Shown here piece by piece: positions 1-9,224 of a stretch of DNA of 64,000 nt; positions within the stretch are counted from its first letter, which is position 1, and the number at the start of each line of letters is the position of its first letter. The translations under genes and the position numbers were made by a program. The stretch spans positions 1 through 64,000 of the forward strand of contig NZ_MWWY01000021.1 in assembly GCF_002259755.1 (NCBI RefSeq), written 5' to 3'. Below the pieces are notes generated by a model that was given only the letters and a program-made list of their open reading frames with translations, was not told the DNA's origin and made no database searches. This DNA is from Bifidobacterium hapali. Lineage in GTDB: Bacteria > Actinomycetota > Actinomycetes > Actinomycetales > Bifidobacteriaceae.

Positions 1-650
1 GCCCGTGTTCAAGAGCGCGAAGCGCTACTCCTCGTACAAGGGCGAGATCGGCGGCGCGCCCGCCAACCTCGTCAACCGCGACTTCCATGCCGCGAACCCG
101 AACGAGCTGTGGGTCACGGATATCACCGAGTTCAGGATCCCGGCGGGCAAGGTGTACCTGTCGCCGGTCATCGACTGCTACGACGGTATGCCGGTCGCCT
201 GGACGATCGGCACGAGCCCCAACGCCGCATTGGTCAACGGGATGCTCGGGGACGCGTGCGCCACGCTCAGGCCCGGCGAGACGCCGATTATCCACTCGGA
301 CCGGGGATGCCACTACCGGTGGGACGAATGGATCCGCATCTGCGAGGAGCACGGCCTGACTCGGTCGATGAGCGCGAAGGGCTGCAGTCCGGACAACGCG
401 GCCGCCGAGGGGTTCTTCGGCCGGCTCAAGCAGGAGTTCTTCCACAAGCGAGGCTTCCAAGGTGTCTCAATCGACGAGTTCATCACGTTGTTGGACGAGT
501 ACATGGTCTGGTACAGGGACAAGCGCATCAAGACCGAATACGGAATGAGCATCATGGACAAACGCATCGAACTTGGGCTCGTCGCCTGAACGCGCGTGCT
601 ATCGTTGCGAACGACTATTCAAACAACGAAGTCCAACAAAACGTCACCTC
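1..650 (+). mobile_element. Right end of an IS3-family insertion sequence (boundary approximate)
   Basis: The transposase stop is at 589. IS3 elements usually end a few tens of bases after this stop. Composition drops from GC-rich to mixed at about 600-690, and a C-rich stretch at about 640-660 could be part of the right terminal inverted repeat. The left end lies outside the window, so the terminal repeats cannot be compared and the boundary is an estimate. The element sits directly against a surface-protein gene that has lost its signal peptide. Confidence 0.6.
2..589 (+). CDS. IS3-family transposase (OrfB, DDE integrase domain), 5' truncated by window edge
   Basis: The frame is open from the first bases, so the gene begins upstream of the window. 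What is visible is the C-terminal catalytic rve core of an IS3-type OrfB transposase, which cuts and joins the ends of its own element. The DDE triad is recognisable: Asp in WVTDITEF, Asp in IIHSDRG, and Glu in the NAAAEGFFGRLKQE motif, with the WYRDKRIK segment typical of the family near the C terminus. The stretch is clearly more GC-rich than the genes after it, which suggests recent arrival from a higher-GC relative. Its last codons overlap the artificial 5' end of the next open frame. Family assignment is firm; the exact IS name cannot be given from sequence alone. Confidence 0.9.
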   Translation, partial: PVFKSAKRYSSYKGEIGGAPANLVNRDFHAANPNELWVTDITEFRIPAGKVYLSPVIDCYDGMPVAWTIGTSPNAALVNGMLGDACATLRPGETPIIHSDRGCHYRWDEWIRICEEHGLTRSMSAKGCSPDNAAAEGFFGRLKQEFFHKRGFQGVSIDEFITLLDEYMVWYRDKRIKTEYGMSIMDKRIELGLVA

Positions 651-3461
651 CCCCGACGCGACAACACTGCATCGCAGAACACGGAAAATGTCAATCAGCA
701 AGCTGCTCCGACAAGCGTCACCGAAGCACAAGCAAAGGCCGATGCAGCCGCTGCCGCACTAGCAAACGCGCAACAGCAATTGACTGCAGCATCCGACGCG
801 CTGCAGTCAGCAAAAAACGATCAGACCAACGCACAAACTGCAGTAGATCAAGCCGAGAAAACCGTCACGCAAGCGCAACAAGATGTTGCAGACGCTGAAG
901 CAAAAATCTCACAGGCTACTGCTGACGCCGCAACCGCGCAACAGGCAATCGACGTAGCTAATCAGCACATTGCAGATACACAAACTGCTGTTAACAAAGC
1001 ACAGGCTGACAAGACAACTGCGCAGAATCAGTTAACGAACGCACAAGCCAACAAGAATGCTGCCGACAAGACCGCAGCAAACGCTCAAGCGAAGATTGAC
1101 GCCGCAAACAACGCCATTCTCGCAGCACAAACCGCTAAAGACACTGCAACAGCAAACAAAACGAAAGCACAAAACGCTAAAGACGCCGCCGATGTAGCCG
1201 CACAACAAGCGAAAAGCGACAAGGCTACAGCGGAAGCTAATTTGGCTGCTGCACAGCGCGAACTTAATGCAGCGCAAGCCGCCAAGACCACAGCCGATCA
1301 AGCAAAGACAACCGCTGCTAAGCAGCTCACGCAAGCCCAGCAAACCGAAGCAAACGCCAAAACCGCTAAAGACGCCGCCGATCAACTCGTCAAAAACCTC
1401 GAAAACAACACGCTCGACCTCACCAAACTCGAACAGGCACTCAACACAGCAAAAGACGAGAAAACCAAGGCCGACAAAGCAGTTACCGTCGCACAGAACG
1501 CGAAAAATGCTGCTGATCAAACCGTAAGCAACGACGAAACGGCGCTCGCAACAGCAAAGAAAACTGCCGCCGACTTGCAAGCTAAGGCTGATGCGGCGAA
1601 AACTGCCGCAGATGAGGCAACGACCAAGCTGGCGCAAGGTTCTCTTGCTTATTTCCAAGATCGCGCAGGAAAAGATAGCCTCGCGTATAAAGTACTGACC
1701 GATAAATCAGTAACACCGTATCTAGATTATGTACACATCGGTAAATCAGGCGATGCTACGACGCTGGATAACATGCTTGCAGCGCTTGACTATATTGATG
1801 AAGGCAATCGTATTCGCAAGGCTGATGGGCTTAGCGAATTACAAGTGTCTGACAGTTTGATGGCCATTGCACAAGCTAATGCTGGATGGGCTGAACATAT
1901 TATTGATCACTCTCATCAGCATGATTCGTATGCTGCAGAGAACCTTGCATGGGGAGCTCGCGACCCATACGTTGGCTGGTATACCGAAGAAAAAGCCATC
2001 TGGGACAAGGCAGTGGCCGCAGATCCCACATTAAAGGATCTGTCAGCATATGAGATTTATACTCAGCATCCTGATTTGTATTGGCAAGTCGGTCACTATC
2101 TCAATCTTACAAATCCTGACGGCAAGGTGACAGGTTTCGGCGTCAGTCAAAATGGATACGTCACCTATCAGGGTTACACCATGAAAGACGTCTACGCACA
2201 GGAAATCAGCACAGCAAAAGATGATGGCCGCGTGATGACCACCACTGAAATGCGTGACGATATTCAAGCATATAAGTCGTCACTAGAGAACGCCGATCAA
2301 ACGTACAAGGACGCGCAGGCAGCGGCAGATACGGCAGCTGCAAACGTGAAAACTGCAGAATCCAAGCTCACTGCGGATAAAACTACCGCTCAGCAGGCAG
2401 CAGATGCGTTAGCATCCGCACAGCAGACAGCCAAAGAGAAAGCTGCCGCGGTTGATATTGCGCAGAAAGCATACGATGACGCGCTGGCAGCACAGGGCGA
2501 CAAGTCGGAAGCGCTGAAGAAAGCGAAGGCTGATCAGACTGCGAAGACTGCCGCGTATGAAGCTGCTCAGAAGGTCACTGCAGCCGCACAGTTGGCACTT
2601 GATAAGGCGACTGCCAAAGTTGAAGCAGCGCAGACTGCGGTAGACAGTGCAAACGCTAAAGTCGCAGATGCTCAGCAGGCTATTAATCAGGCTGATCAAC
2701 AAGCGAAGGATGCAGCGGCGGCTGCAACTCAGGCAGAAGCACAAATCGCACAGGCTGATACTGAACTCGCTGCTGCTGTGAAAGCTGAGGAAGCGGCGCG
2801 TGCTGATCATTCTGTAGCAATAGCGGATAAAGCGAAAGCCGATGCGGCTGTTGCAGTAGCTCAACAGGCTGTTGATGCAGCGAACAAGGCGATCGCGAAG
2901 GCTGATGCTGAACTCGCCGCTGCACAGAAGACTCTTGATCAGAGTACTGCTGATAAGCAGACTGCGCAGGCTCAACTGGATGCCGCGAAGGCAACGATTG
3001 CTAAGTATCAGAATGCCCCAGCTGCTCTTGGCAAGGCCAAGACGGCATTAGCTGAAGCACAAGGTACGCTGGTTGCTGCCAAGCAAGCAGTCGCCAAGGC
3101 CGAAGCAACGTATGCAGCTGCTCAGCAAGCGTATAATGCGGAGAAGGCAGATAAAGATGCTTCCGATGCCGAGCTCGCTGCAGCAAAGAAAGCCCAGGCT
3201 GATGCCGAGGCTGCGGCGGCAGCAGCAAAGAAGAAAGCCGAGGAAGAAGCTCGTAAGAAGGCAGAAGAGGAAGCCGCTAAGAAGAAGCAGGCGGCCGAGG
3301 CCGCTAAGAAGTCTACGAATAAGACTGTGCCAAATACTGGCGCGGATGCGACTGCTGTCGCTACTCTGGCTGCAATCCTTACCGTATCTGGCACCGGATG
3401 TGTACTCATGCGCAAGCGGTATGCTCGCCACGCGACCGGATGGGTGTCAAGCGAGCAGTAA
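573..3461 (+). CDS. CAP-domain, coiled-coil, LPXTG-like cell-wall protein, 5' end replaced by IS
   Basis: A 962-codon open frame from a TTG inside the transposase gene. Residues from about 50 to 355 are Ala/Gln/Lys/Asp-rich heptads, a long coiled coil. Residues about 357-546 form a globular CAP/SCP-like domain (EHIIDHSHQHDSY, ENLAWGARDPY, YWQVGHYLN). Residues about 565-905 are a second coiled coil. The C terminus has a VPNTG sorting signal (919-923, a variant LPXTG), a hydrophobic segment and a basic RKRYARH tail. The first roughly 30 residues (ERACYRCERLFKQRSP) come from IS sequence and no signal peptide is present, whereas residues from about DNTASQNTEN resemble a mature N terminus. I infer that the IS insertion removed promoter and secretion signal, leaving a probably unexported relic. 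A class C sortase lies at 46.4 kb. Domains are confident; functionality is doubtful. Confidence 0.75.
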   Translation: MGSSPERACYRCERLFKQRSPTKRHLPRRDNTASQNTENVNQQAAPTSVTEAQAKADAAAAALANAQQQLTAASDALQSAKNDQTNAQTAVDQAEKTVTQAQQDVADAEAKISQATADAATAQQAIDVANQHIADTQTAVNKAQADKTTAQNQLTNAQANKNAADKTAANAQAKIDAANNAILAAQTAKDTATANKTKAQNAKDAADVAAQQAKSDKATAEANLAAAQRELNAAQAAKTTADQAKTTAAKQLTQAQQTEANAKTAKDAADQLVKNLENNTLDLTKLEQALNTAKDEKTKADKAVTVAQNAKNAADQTVSNDETALATAKKTAADLQAKADAAKTAADEATTKLAQGSLAYFQDRAGKDSLAYKVLTDKSVTPYLDYVHIGKSGDATTLDNMLAALDYIDEGNRIRKADGLSELQVSDSLMAIAQANAGWAEHIIDHSHQHDSYAAENLAWGARDPYVGWYTEEKAIWDKAVAADPTLKDLSAYEIYTQHPDLYWQVGHYLNLTNPDGKVTGFGVSQNGYVTYQGYTMKDVYAQEISTAKDDGRVMTTTEMRDDIQAYKSSLENADQTYKDAQAAADTAAANVKTAESKLTADKTTAQQAADALASAQQTAKEKAAAVDIAQKAYDDALAAQGDKSEALKKAKADQTAKTAAYEAAQKVTAAAQLALDKATAKVEAAQTAVDSANAKVADAQQAINQADQQAKDAAAAATQAEAQIAQADTELAAAVKAEEAARADHSVAIADKAKADAAVAVAQQAVDAANKAIAKADAELAAAQKTLDQSTADKQTAQAQLDAAKATIAKYQNAPAALGKAKTALAEAQGTLVAAKQAVAKAEATYAAAQQAYNAEKADKDASDAELAAAKKAQADAEAAAAAAKKKAEEEARKKAEEEAAKKKQAAEAAKKSTNKTVPNTGADATAVATLAAILTVSGTGCVLMRKRYARHATGWVSSEQ

Positions 3462-3516
3462 ATTTCCACTCTCTGCCAGTATCCTGCGCATTAACAAGCT
3501 AACGAGTTCACTACCT

Positions 3517-3558
3517 CTTATAGCTCGTCTCCCCTTGTTAGGGGAGCCGAGCTATAAG
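3517..3558. terminator. Bidirectional hairpin terminator between convergent genes
   Basis: The arms CTTATAGCTCG (3517-3527) and CGAGCTATAAG (3548-3558) pair perfectly, with CCCC/GGGG (3531-3534, 3541-3544) pairing inside. It separates the surface protein gene from the converging ABC exporter gene. The inner CTCCCCTTGTTAGGGGAG is the same core seen in other intergenic hairpins of this window. Confidence 0.7.
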
Positions 3559-3655
3559 AAATTTATCGTCGTTGCGTACACTTATCATCTCCGCAAATAG
3601 GTTGTGTAACCTTTACTCTGAGGATCATTAAAACAATCTTTTTTTCATTTATTTG

Positions 3656-5401
3656 TCACATCTCTTCTATATGTTTTTGACTGGAAAACAGTTCTGAAAA
3701 ATATGTTCCTTTTTTAGACAAATTACAGTATGACCCTGATTCTATAATATGCCCATTATGGAATACATAAATACGATCTGCATTACGTAAAGTCCATGCT
3801 CGATGAGATATGATTATAGTCGCATATTCATGGGAATCTTTTTTAATTTCCTCAAATATGGATTCTTCTGTTTGCGCATCGATATTGCTGGTTGCTTCAT
3901 CAAAAATGCGAATTGGCGAGTCTCTTAATATGAGTCGCGCGAGAGCCAGTCTTTGCCACTCTCCGCCAGAAAGTCCTTGGCCGTTCCATTGGTTTCCGAG
4001 CTGTGTATCCAAACCATTGGGCATATTCTTGACCATGGTGTCTCCATGTGCTTGTCGTAATGCCTCCCACAGTGCACCATCGCTTACTTCTTTGCCTTGA
4101 ATTCCCAATAATAGATTTTCTCGAACTGTTAATTCATATCTTCCGTAATCTTGCGTAAGAACACTAATAAATTGATGTCGCTGTTCATATCCCATTGTTC
4201 TAAAATCGTGACCATATATCGTACACCTGTCGCATTTATTTTCAATCATGCCTAGTAGGCCCTTTATTGTAGTAGTTTTACCAGCCCCATTTTCTCCTAC
4301 AAAACCTACTATCTCGCCCCGTTTTACAGTGAAAGAAATATCCGATATTGACGGCTCTTGCTGATCTGGATAATATGCCGACATATTTTCTATTGATATA
4401 TAATCATCTTCACATATTATTTCTTGCTGTTGTGCTACGTCTGGTATCGCCGTGGTATTGCAACAATCTTCTACTATATTTATGAAACGCATATATGCCG
4501 ATACGGCGTTAGATGATGACAATAATTCGCCTAGCGCATATCCAACATTGCTTGTTGCTCCAATACCAGACAGCACACCTACGATTCCACCTGCTATTGA
4601 TGCTGTATCAGCTCCTGTTGAAATCATGGTGAGTAGTGCGCAAGATAGAAGAACTATAGAGCAAAGTCCCGCTATTCCATCTGTCAAAATTGAGAACTTA
4701 TCGAGCTTTGTAAACAATTTCCTTATTGTACTTCTGTTGCTGTTTGCCCACTCAGCCATACAATGTTGACTATCATACAACGACAATTCAGATGCCGTGC
4801 TTTGCCCTGACAATACACTTTCTCGATATTGTGCTTGTCGAGTACATGCAGAGATCTTATCCCAGTAAGACCCTTCTTTCTTGGCATAAATCATGGTTGC
4901 AATACTGAGTGGTAATAAGCAGGTAAAAATAAACGCAGACGATAATGGACTAATTGACCATATTGTTATCAGCAGTGAACAACATACTGTGATTGCAAAA
5001 AGAACGGATTGCAATGCCACTATTTGCATTCCAAGCTTTGATGAATTGATTGCTTCTCGTGCTGCTTGCCCTGCGTTGCTTATATCTGAACGTATAATAT
5101 GTATTGGTTCGAGACGAGCATATTCAAGATTTAATTGACTATGTGCTTTCTCTATAATGGCACTTTGGAGCATGCGCTGTAACGTGTAATCAATTTGTTG
5201 TATTGATAAATATCCTGCAACAAGTATTCCTACAATACAACCTAATAATAATGCAGTTGATGTATCATTATTGTTTAACGCTGACGTTAGTTTTGCTACC
5301 AAAATTGTCTGTGCACTCGGTATTAAGGCAACAAGAAAATTTAATACAGTAGATACTATGGTCTGTATAGGAGCATTATTATAGGCGTTTTTATACTCCA
5401 T
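3656..5401 (-). CDS. ABC exporter, fused permease and ATPase (half-transporter), AT-rich
   Basis: A 581-residue half-transporter expected to work as a homodimer exporting a peptide, lipid or drug; the substrate is unknown. Residues about 1-290 hold some five to six membrane segments. The ATPase follows with Walker A GENGAGKTT, signature GLSGGEWQRLALA and Walker B IRIFDEATSNID. The layout resembles exporters found in bacteriocin or lantibiotic loci, but no precursor peptide or modification gene is adjacent. Base composition and codon use (many AT-ending codons) differ strongly from neighbours, which suggests horizontal acquisition. The Shine-Dalgarno sequence before the ATG is weak. It stands alone between a terminator and tRNA-Arg. 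Confidence 0.88.
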   Translation of the reverse strand: MEYKNAYNNAPIQTIVSTVLNFLVALIPSAQTILVAKLTSALNNNDTSTALLLGCIVGILVAGYLSIQQIDYTLQRMLQSAIIEKAHSQLNLEYARLEPIHIIRSDISNAGQAAREAINSSKLGMQIVALQSVLFAITVCCSLLITIWSISPLSSAFIFTCLLPLSIATMIYAKKEGSYWDKISACTRQAQYRESVLSGQSTASELSLYDSQHCMAEWANSNRSTIRKLFTKLDKFSILTDGIAGLCSIVLLSCALLTMISTGADTASIAGGIVGVLSGIGATSNVGYALGELLSSSNAVSAYMRFINIVEDCCNTTAIPDVAQQQEIICEDDYISIENMSAYYPDQQEPSISDISFTVKRGEIVGFVGENGAGKTTTIKGLLGMIENKCDRCTIYGHDFRTMGYEQRHQFISVLTQDYGRYELTVRENLLLGIQGKEVSDGALWEALRQAHGDTMVKNMPNGLDTQLGNQWNGQGLSGGEWQRLALARLILRDSPIRIFDEATSNIDAQTEESIFEEIKKDSHEYATIIISHRAWTLRNADRIYVFHNGHIIESGSYCNLSKKGTYFSELFSSQKHIEEM

Positions 5402-5586
5402 ATGCTTGCTTGATGTACATTAAGCTTCTTCGCTTGCTGCGTCACTGCGGTGCTCATAAATATATGATATACGGAATAGTATAGAACAACCGACCGTTCC
5501 CAACACAATAACTCCCCCAATATCAACCACAGATACCGGCCATGTTGAATACAGTACTGCCGTACTGATATACTGTCACCTCGTTT

Positions 5587-5663
5587 GGCCCCGTAGCTCA
5601 GGTGGATAGAGCATGTGACTTCTAATCTCAAGGTCGCCGGTTCGAGCCCGGCCGGGGTCACCA
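5587..5663 (+). tRNA. tRNA-Arg (anticodon TCT)
   Basis: The cloverleaf can be drawn by hand: acceptor GGCCCCG/CGGGGTC (5587-5593, 5653-5659, one G-U), D stem GCTC/GAGC (5596-5599, 5609-5612), anticodon stem TGTGA/TCTCA around loop CTTCTAA, and T stem GCCGG/CCGGC with a TTCGAGC loop. The discriminator is A and CCA is encoded (5661-5663). Anticodon TCT reads AGA. The anticodon stem carries a T-T mismatch in the middle pair, which is tolerable but unusual. Confidence 0.93.
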
Positions 5664-5669
5664 TATTGA

Positions 5670-5732
5670 CAGCGTGAGTGGCGGAAATCTCTCACTGAGC
5701 AGCTCAGTGAGAGATTTCCGCCACTCACGCTG
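5670..5732. repeat. Perfect 31-bp palindrome (GTGGCGG family), likely tRNA-Arg terminator
   Basis: Arms 5670-5700 and 5702-5732 are perfectly complementary around a single base. The inner part GAGTGGCGGAAATCTCTC belongs to the family of GTGGCRG...CYGCCAC palindromes found about ten times in this window. Lying seven bases after the tRNA, it could stop its transcript. The rest of 5664-5928 holds the promoter region of the next gene and nothing else I can recognise. Confidence 0.7.
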
Positions 5733-5928
5733 ATATTGCTGACGTCACCGATATGCGGCAGTTTCCTCTGCTAAAGAATGATACGTCCACACCAGCCGTA
5801 AGCATATAATTCCACCGCAATCGCTCGCACTTACAACCTAAATATGTGACATTATACGACAATTCGTCAATTATCCGACGTTAACCAGCCTATGATGAAG
5901 GTGATATTACGGTAGGGTTGGAGGTTTC

Positions 5929-6774
5929 ATGCACGTAACACATCGCTTCGCAGGAGCGTCAGCAGTAATCACAGGCGCCGGTTCAGGTATCGGCCGGCTC
6001 ATGGCCGAACGTATCGCAGCCGAAGGAGGCAATGTCGCAATCTGGGATATCAACAGCGACGCAGCACACCACACTGCAGATGCAATCAACCAATCCCCCA
6101 CTACTCACGGTCACGCGGTCGCGTTCGCAGTAGACATCACTGACAATACTGCAGTCCAGCAGGCGGCGCGCGATACGATCACCGCACTCGGTAAAGTCAA
6201 CATACTCATTAATAATGCAGGTATCGTCTCCGGTGCAGATTTCGAACAGCTTACCGAGCAACAGATTCGCCGCACATTCGCAGTGAACACGTTAAGCCTG
6301 TATTGGACCAACAAGGCACTACTGCCAGAACTTCGTCGTCATCATCGCGCGGTAAGTGTTACCGTTGCTTCAGCAGCAGGACTTGTCGCCACAGCTCGAC
6401 AAACCGACTACGCAGCAAGTAAGTTCGCCGCCGTCGGTTTTACCAATGCGCTACGTTCGGAGCTCAAGAAAACTCACTCGTCCGTGCGCACGCTAGTGGT
6501 GTGCCCGTATTACATCGACACCGGTATGTTTGCAGGCGTGACAACGCGATTCCCACAATTGCTACCGATTCTCAAGCCGGAATATGTGGCCGATCGCATC
6601 GTGGACGCGATCGCAAAGGGTCACGAACGGCTTATTTTGCCGCCATTTGCCGCTGTGGCAACTGTAGTCGCTGCATTGCCGCCAGAACTATCCGATCCAA
6701 TCTATGCGTTGTTTGGATTGAATGACTGTATGGATGCGTTTGTTGGTCGCAGCGGACAGTCACAGCACGCATAA
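5929..6774 (+). CDS. SDR-family NAD(P)-dependent oxidoreductase
   Basis: A 281-residue classical short-chain dehydrogenase/reductase. The cofactor loop TGAGSGIG is at 15-22, with an acidic residue in WDIN after the second strand favouring NAD(H). NNAGIV, the SVTVASAAG segment with the catalytic Ser, and YAASK with Tyr161 and Lys165 complete the active site. It resembles the retinol/steroid-type SDR16C group more than FabG. TTGGAGGT precedes the ATG. It is followed after 74 bp by an aldehyde dehydrogenase on the same strand, so an alcohol-to-aldehyde-to-acid route for a lipophilic substrate is plausible. The substrate is not deducible. Confidence 0.88.
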   Translation: MHVTHRFAGASAVITGAGSGIGRLMAERIAAEGGNVAIWDINSDAAHHTADAINQSPTTHGHAVAFAVDITDNTAVQQAARDTITALGKVNILINNAGIVSGADFEQLTEQQIRRTFAVNTLSLYWTNKALLPELRRHHRAVSVTVASAAGLVATARQTDYAASKFAAVGFTNALRSELKKTHSSVRTLVVCPYYIDTGMFAGVTTRFPQLLPILKPEYVADRIVDAIAKGHERLILPPFAAVATVVAALPPELSDPIYALFGLNDCMDAFVGRSGQSQHA

Positions 6775-6848
6775 CACGCATAACACGCAAGTGCAGATAA
6801 CCGCTAACGTGTGAATCAGCGATACATCATCTCTGAACGGAAACGACA

Positions 6849-8300
6849 ATGACATACGAGACAATCAATATACAGACTTCTCAAGTGAACGATCATTCGA
6901 CCCAATCAGCACAACAAATCGTTACTCACTTGCGTCATACGTTCCGCTCTAACAAAACCAGATCACTTAAGTGGCGACGTTCGCAGCTGAACGCAATGGA
7001 GCGTTTATTGCGTGATCATGCGGATACACTGACTCGCGCAGTGCGCAACGATTTCGACAAGCCAATCTCCGAGACGATGCTCATGGAGATTAACTTGATA
7101 CTCGAAGAAATTCGATTCGTACGCCCGCGTCTAGCACATTGGTCAGCACGGCGCATGAAGCCGATTCATTGGCTATTACAACCGGCAACTGGGTGGACAG
7201 TGGCTGAACCGAAAGGCGTAGCACTCGTAATTTCTCCGTGGAATTACCCGATTCTGCTCAGTCTTGAACCAATGGTTGATGCGATCGCTGCTGGCAATTG
7301 CGTATGTCTCAAGCCTTCAGAACTCTCCCCCGCTACCAGTCAAACGTTAGCGGATCTCATTCCACGCTATCTTGATCGCGATGCGTTCGCCGTTATCCAA
7401 GGTGGCCCTCACGAAACAAGCAAGTTACTCGATCAATCGTTCGACCATATTTTCTATACAGGCGGCGGCCGAGTTGGCAGTATCGTAATGGCAGCGGCAG
7501 CGAAGCAGCTCACACCAGTAACACTGGAGTTAGGCGGCAAATCGCCGGTATTTGTGGACAGAACTGCAAATCTTGACGTAGCCGCGAAACGTATCGCATG
7601 GGGTCGGTTTATCAACGCTGGACAGACGTGCGTCGCACCAGATTATGTGCTCGCAACGTCCGATATTGCCGACGATCTCGCGCAACGTATCGCGCGCGCC
7701 ACGAAACTGTTTTTCGGCAACAATCCACAACAATCAAATAGTTACGCCCGTATTATTAACGAACGACATTACGATCGGTTGATGTCACTTATGCCGCGTG
7801 CTGATGATCCGTCGTCGGCCGCACATGTCGTTTGCGGCGGAACGGGCGATCGCAGCGACCGTTATATTGCACCAACCGTGCTCACGCATGTGTCAGCGAG
7901 TGCACCAGTGATGCAAGAAGAGATTTTCGGACCGATTCTGCCTGTGATAGAGATTGCTGACGCCGCATCGGCAATTGCGTTTATCAATGCGCGACCACGT
8001 CCGCTGGCATGTTACGTATTTTCGCGGCGGCGTACCGTACGTCGACTGTTTGAACGAGAGACAAGCTCAGGAGCGCTTGGATTTAACTTACCGCTCGGTC
8101 ATTTGATTTCGAGCCGACTGCCGTTTGGCGGTGTGGGAGCGTCCGGCATGGGTTCGTATCATGGATACGCCGGTTTTCTTGAATTCAGTCATGTCAAAAC
8201 GGTAATCAGTAAACCAGCGTTTCCTGATACGCTGGCATTGGTATATCCGGCGTATGACAACATCAAGCGCATGCTGATCACCGCGTTGGCACACATGTGA
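6849..8300 (+). CDS. Aldehyde dehydrogenase, class 3-like
   Basis: A 483-residue NAD(P)-dependent aldehyde dehydrogenase, oxidising aldehydes to carboxylic acids. The general base Glu227 is in VTLELGGKSP and the nucleophile Cys261 in NAGQTCVAPDY; the spacing fits the family. WNYPILLSLEP and the late PFGGVGASGMGSYHG motif point to the ALDH3 branch (fatty or aromatic aldehydes). There is no obvious C-terminal membrane anchor. It probably forms an operon with the SDR gene upstream. Class-3 enzymes are uncommon in strict fermenters, so the pair may have a detoxifying or lipid-related role; this is inference. Confidence 0.9.
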   Translation: MTYETINIQTSQVNDHSTQSAQQIVTHLRHTFRSNKTRSLKWRRSQLNAMERLLRDHADTLTRAVRNDFDKPISETMLMEINLILEEIRFVRPRLAHWSARRMKPIHWLLQPATGWTVAEPKGVALVISPWNYPILLSLEPMVDAIAAGNCVCLKPSELSPATSQTLADLIPRYLDRDAFAVIQGGPHETSKLLDQSFDHIFYTGGGRVGSIVMAAAAKQLTPVTLELGGKSPVFVDRTANLDVAAKRIAWGRFINAGQTCVAPDYVLATSDIADDLAQRIARATKLFFGNNPQQSNSYARIINERHYDRLMSLMPRADDPSSAAHVVCGGTGDRSDRYIAPTVLTHVSASAPVMQEEIFGPILPVIEIADAASAIAFINARPRPLACYVFSRRRTVRRLFERETSSGALGFNLPLGHLISSRLPFGGVGASGMGSYHGYAGFLEFSHVKTVISKPAFPDTLALVYPAYDNIKRMLITALAHM

Positions 8301-8467
8301 CTGGCAGTATTTCAATCCGTGCTCTCCGTACACAGATCTGTCGCTAAACAATCAACAGATTCCACCTATCCATAGCACAATCGGCGAACCATCCACCGCT
8401 ACCTGCACATTTGTGATGCTCAAGTCGTCTGCGCTGGCTTTGCTGACTGAGGACTAGGTCGATGCGC

Positions 8468-8883
8468 GTGGCGGTTTTGCTCGCTTGAGCAGTGCTCAGT
8501 GAGCAAAACCGCCACAACCCATTCTGCGTGGCAGAAAACGCTCGCTGAGACCACTGTCAGCGAGAGAAAACCGCCACTCAGTGCTCCCATCCGTGTTGTG
8601 CTCTTGCAACGTGCAATCTGAGAGGCAGATTTTCGATTGCGCATGAGTCTTTCTTCAATCTGAGAGGCAGGCGTTCTTACCGCATTCTGCATTCCGCCCT
8701 CATATTAAGAGGTTTCGGGGATATATATTAGCCTTGTAACCGAACTACGGTGCCTCTCAGATCGCAGAAAGACCCCTGCAAACAGCGAAATCTACCTCAC
8801 AGATTATAAAAGACCCCAATTATCCCCAATTACCACACCCACAAACCAACCCGAAACAACACAAACTTCCCATACCCCACTCG
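8468..8883. repeat. Composite intergenic repeat, copy 1 (two palindromes plus inverted 42-bp duplications)
   Basis: Two GTGGC...GCCAC palindromes (8468-8515, 8528-8577) are followed by the 16-mer GCAATCTGAGAGGCAG at 8613 and a near-copy at 8655 (42 bp later), then inverted copies at 8750 and 8792 (again 42 bp apart), then a C/A-rich tail. The same order and spacing recur at 50971-51424. The wider gap 8301-9224 contains no gene I can support, only this element, an A/T-rich stretch and the ileS terminator. The second copy is better conserved and is described at its own entry. Confidence 0.75.
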
Positions 8884-9133
8884 CCGTTGAACCTACATTC
8901 ATAAATTCGTGAATGAGAGCGCTAGGCAGGAACAAATCTAGAGCGTTCCCATCTAGCACTCTCAGCGAGCAAGTTATCACTCATCAACCACACTATATTT
9001 CAATCCACATGTCCGATGCTATGCGCACAAGACATGCCAAATCGGAGTTTATCGCCACTTGAATCATTACAAACTTCATAGTGTGGTCTATTAGAGCTGT
9101 AGAAGGAGAAAGACTCCCTTCTCCATCTACAGC

Positions 9134-9166
9134 AATGGGGTGGACCGGAATCCGGTCCACCCCATT
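9134..9166 (-). terminator. ileS terminator hairpin
   Basis: Arms 9134-9149 (AATGGGGTGGACCGGA) and 9151-9166 are perfectly complementary around one base, so at least 14-15 pairs form. It lies about 60 bp after the ileS stop. A second short inverted repeat (GAAGGAG/CTCCCTTC) is next to it at about 9101-9123. There is no long T-run, as is common in high-GC Gram-positives. Confidence 0.65.
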
Positions 9167-9224
9167 ATTCAGCAGTTACGTTATATCGTCGTCAGATTTG
9201 CTACAGACGGCGATATGCAGCAGC

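Noticed and set aside
5356-5664. Minus-strand frame reading VTPAGLEPATLRLE...
   Set aside because: It translates the antisense of tRNA-Arg and the start of the ABC exporter gene; this peptide is a well-known false call over tRNA genes.
5587-5928. tRNA-Arg as an attachment site of an integrated element
   Set aside because: No integrase and no repeat of the tRNA 3' end downstream are visible in the window.
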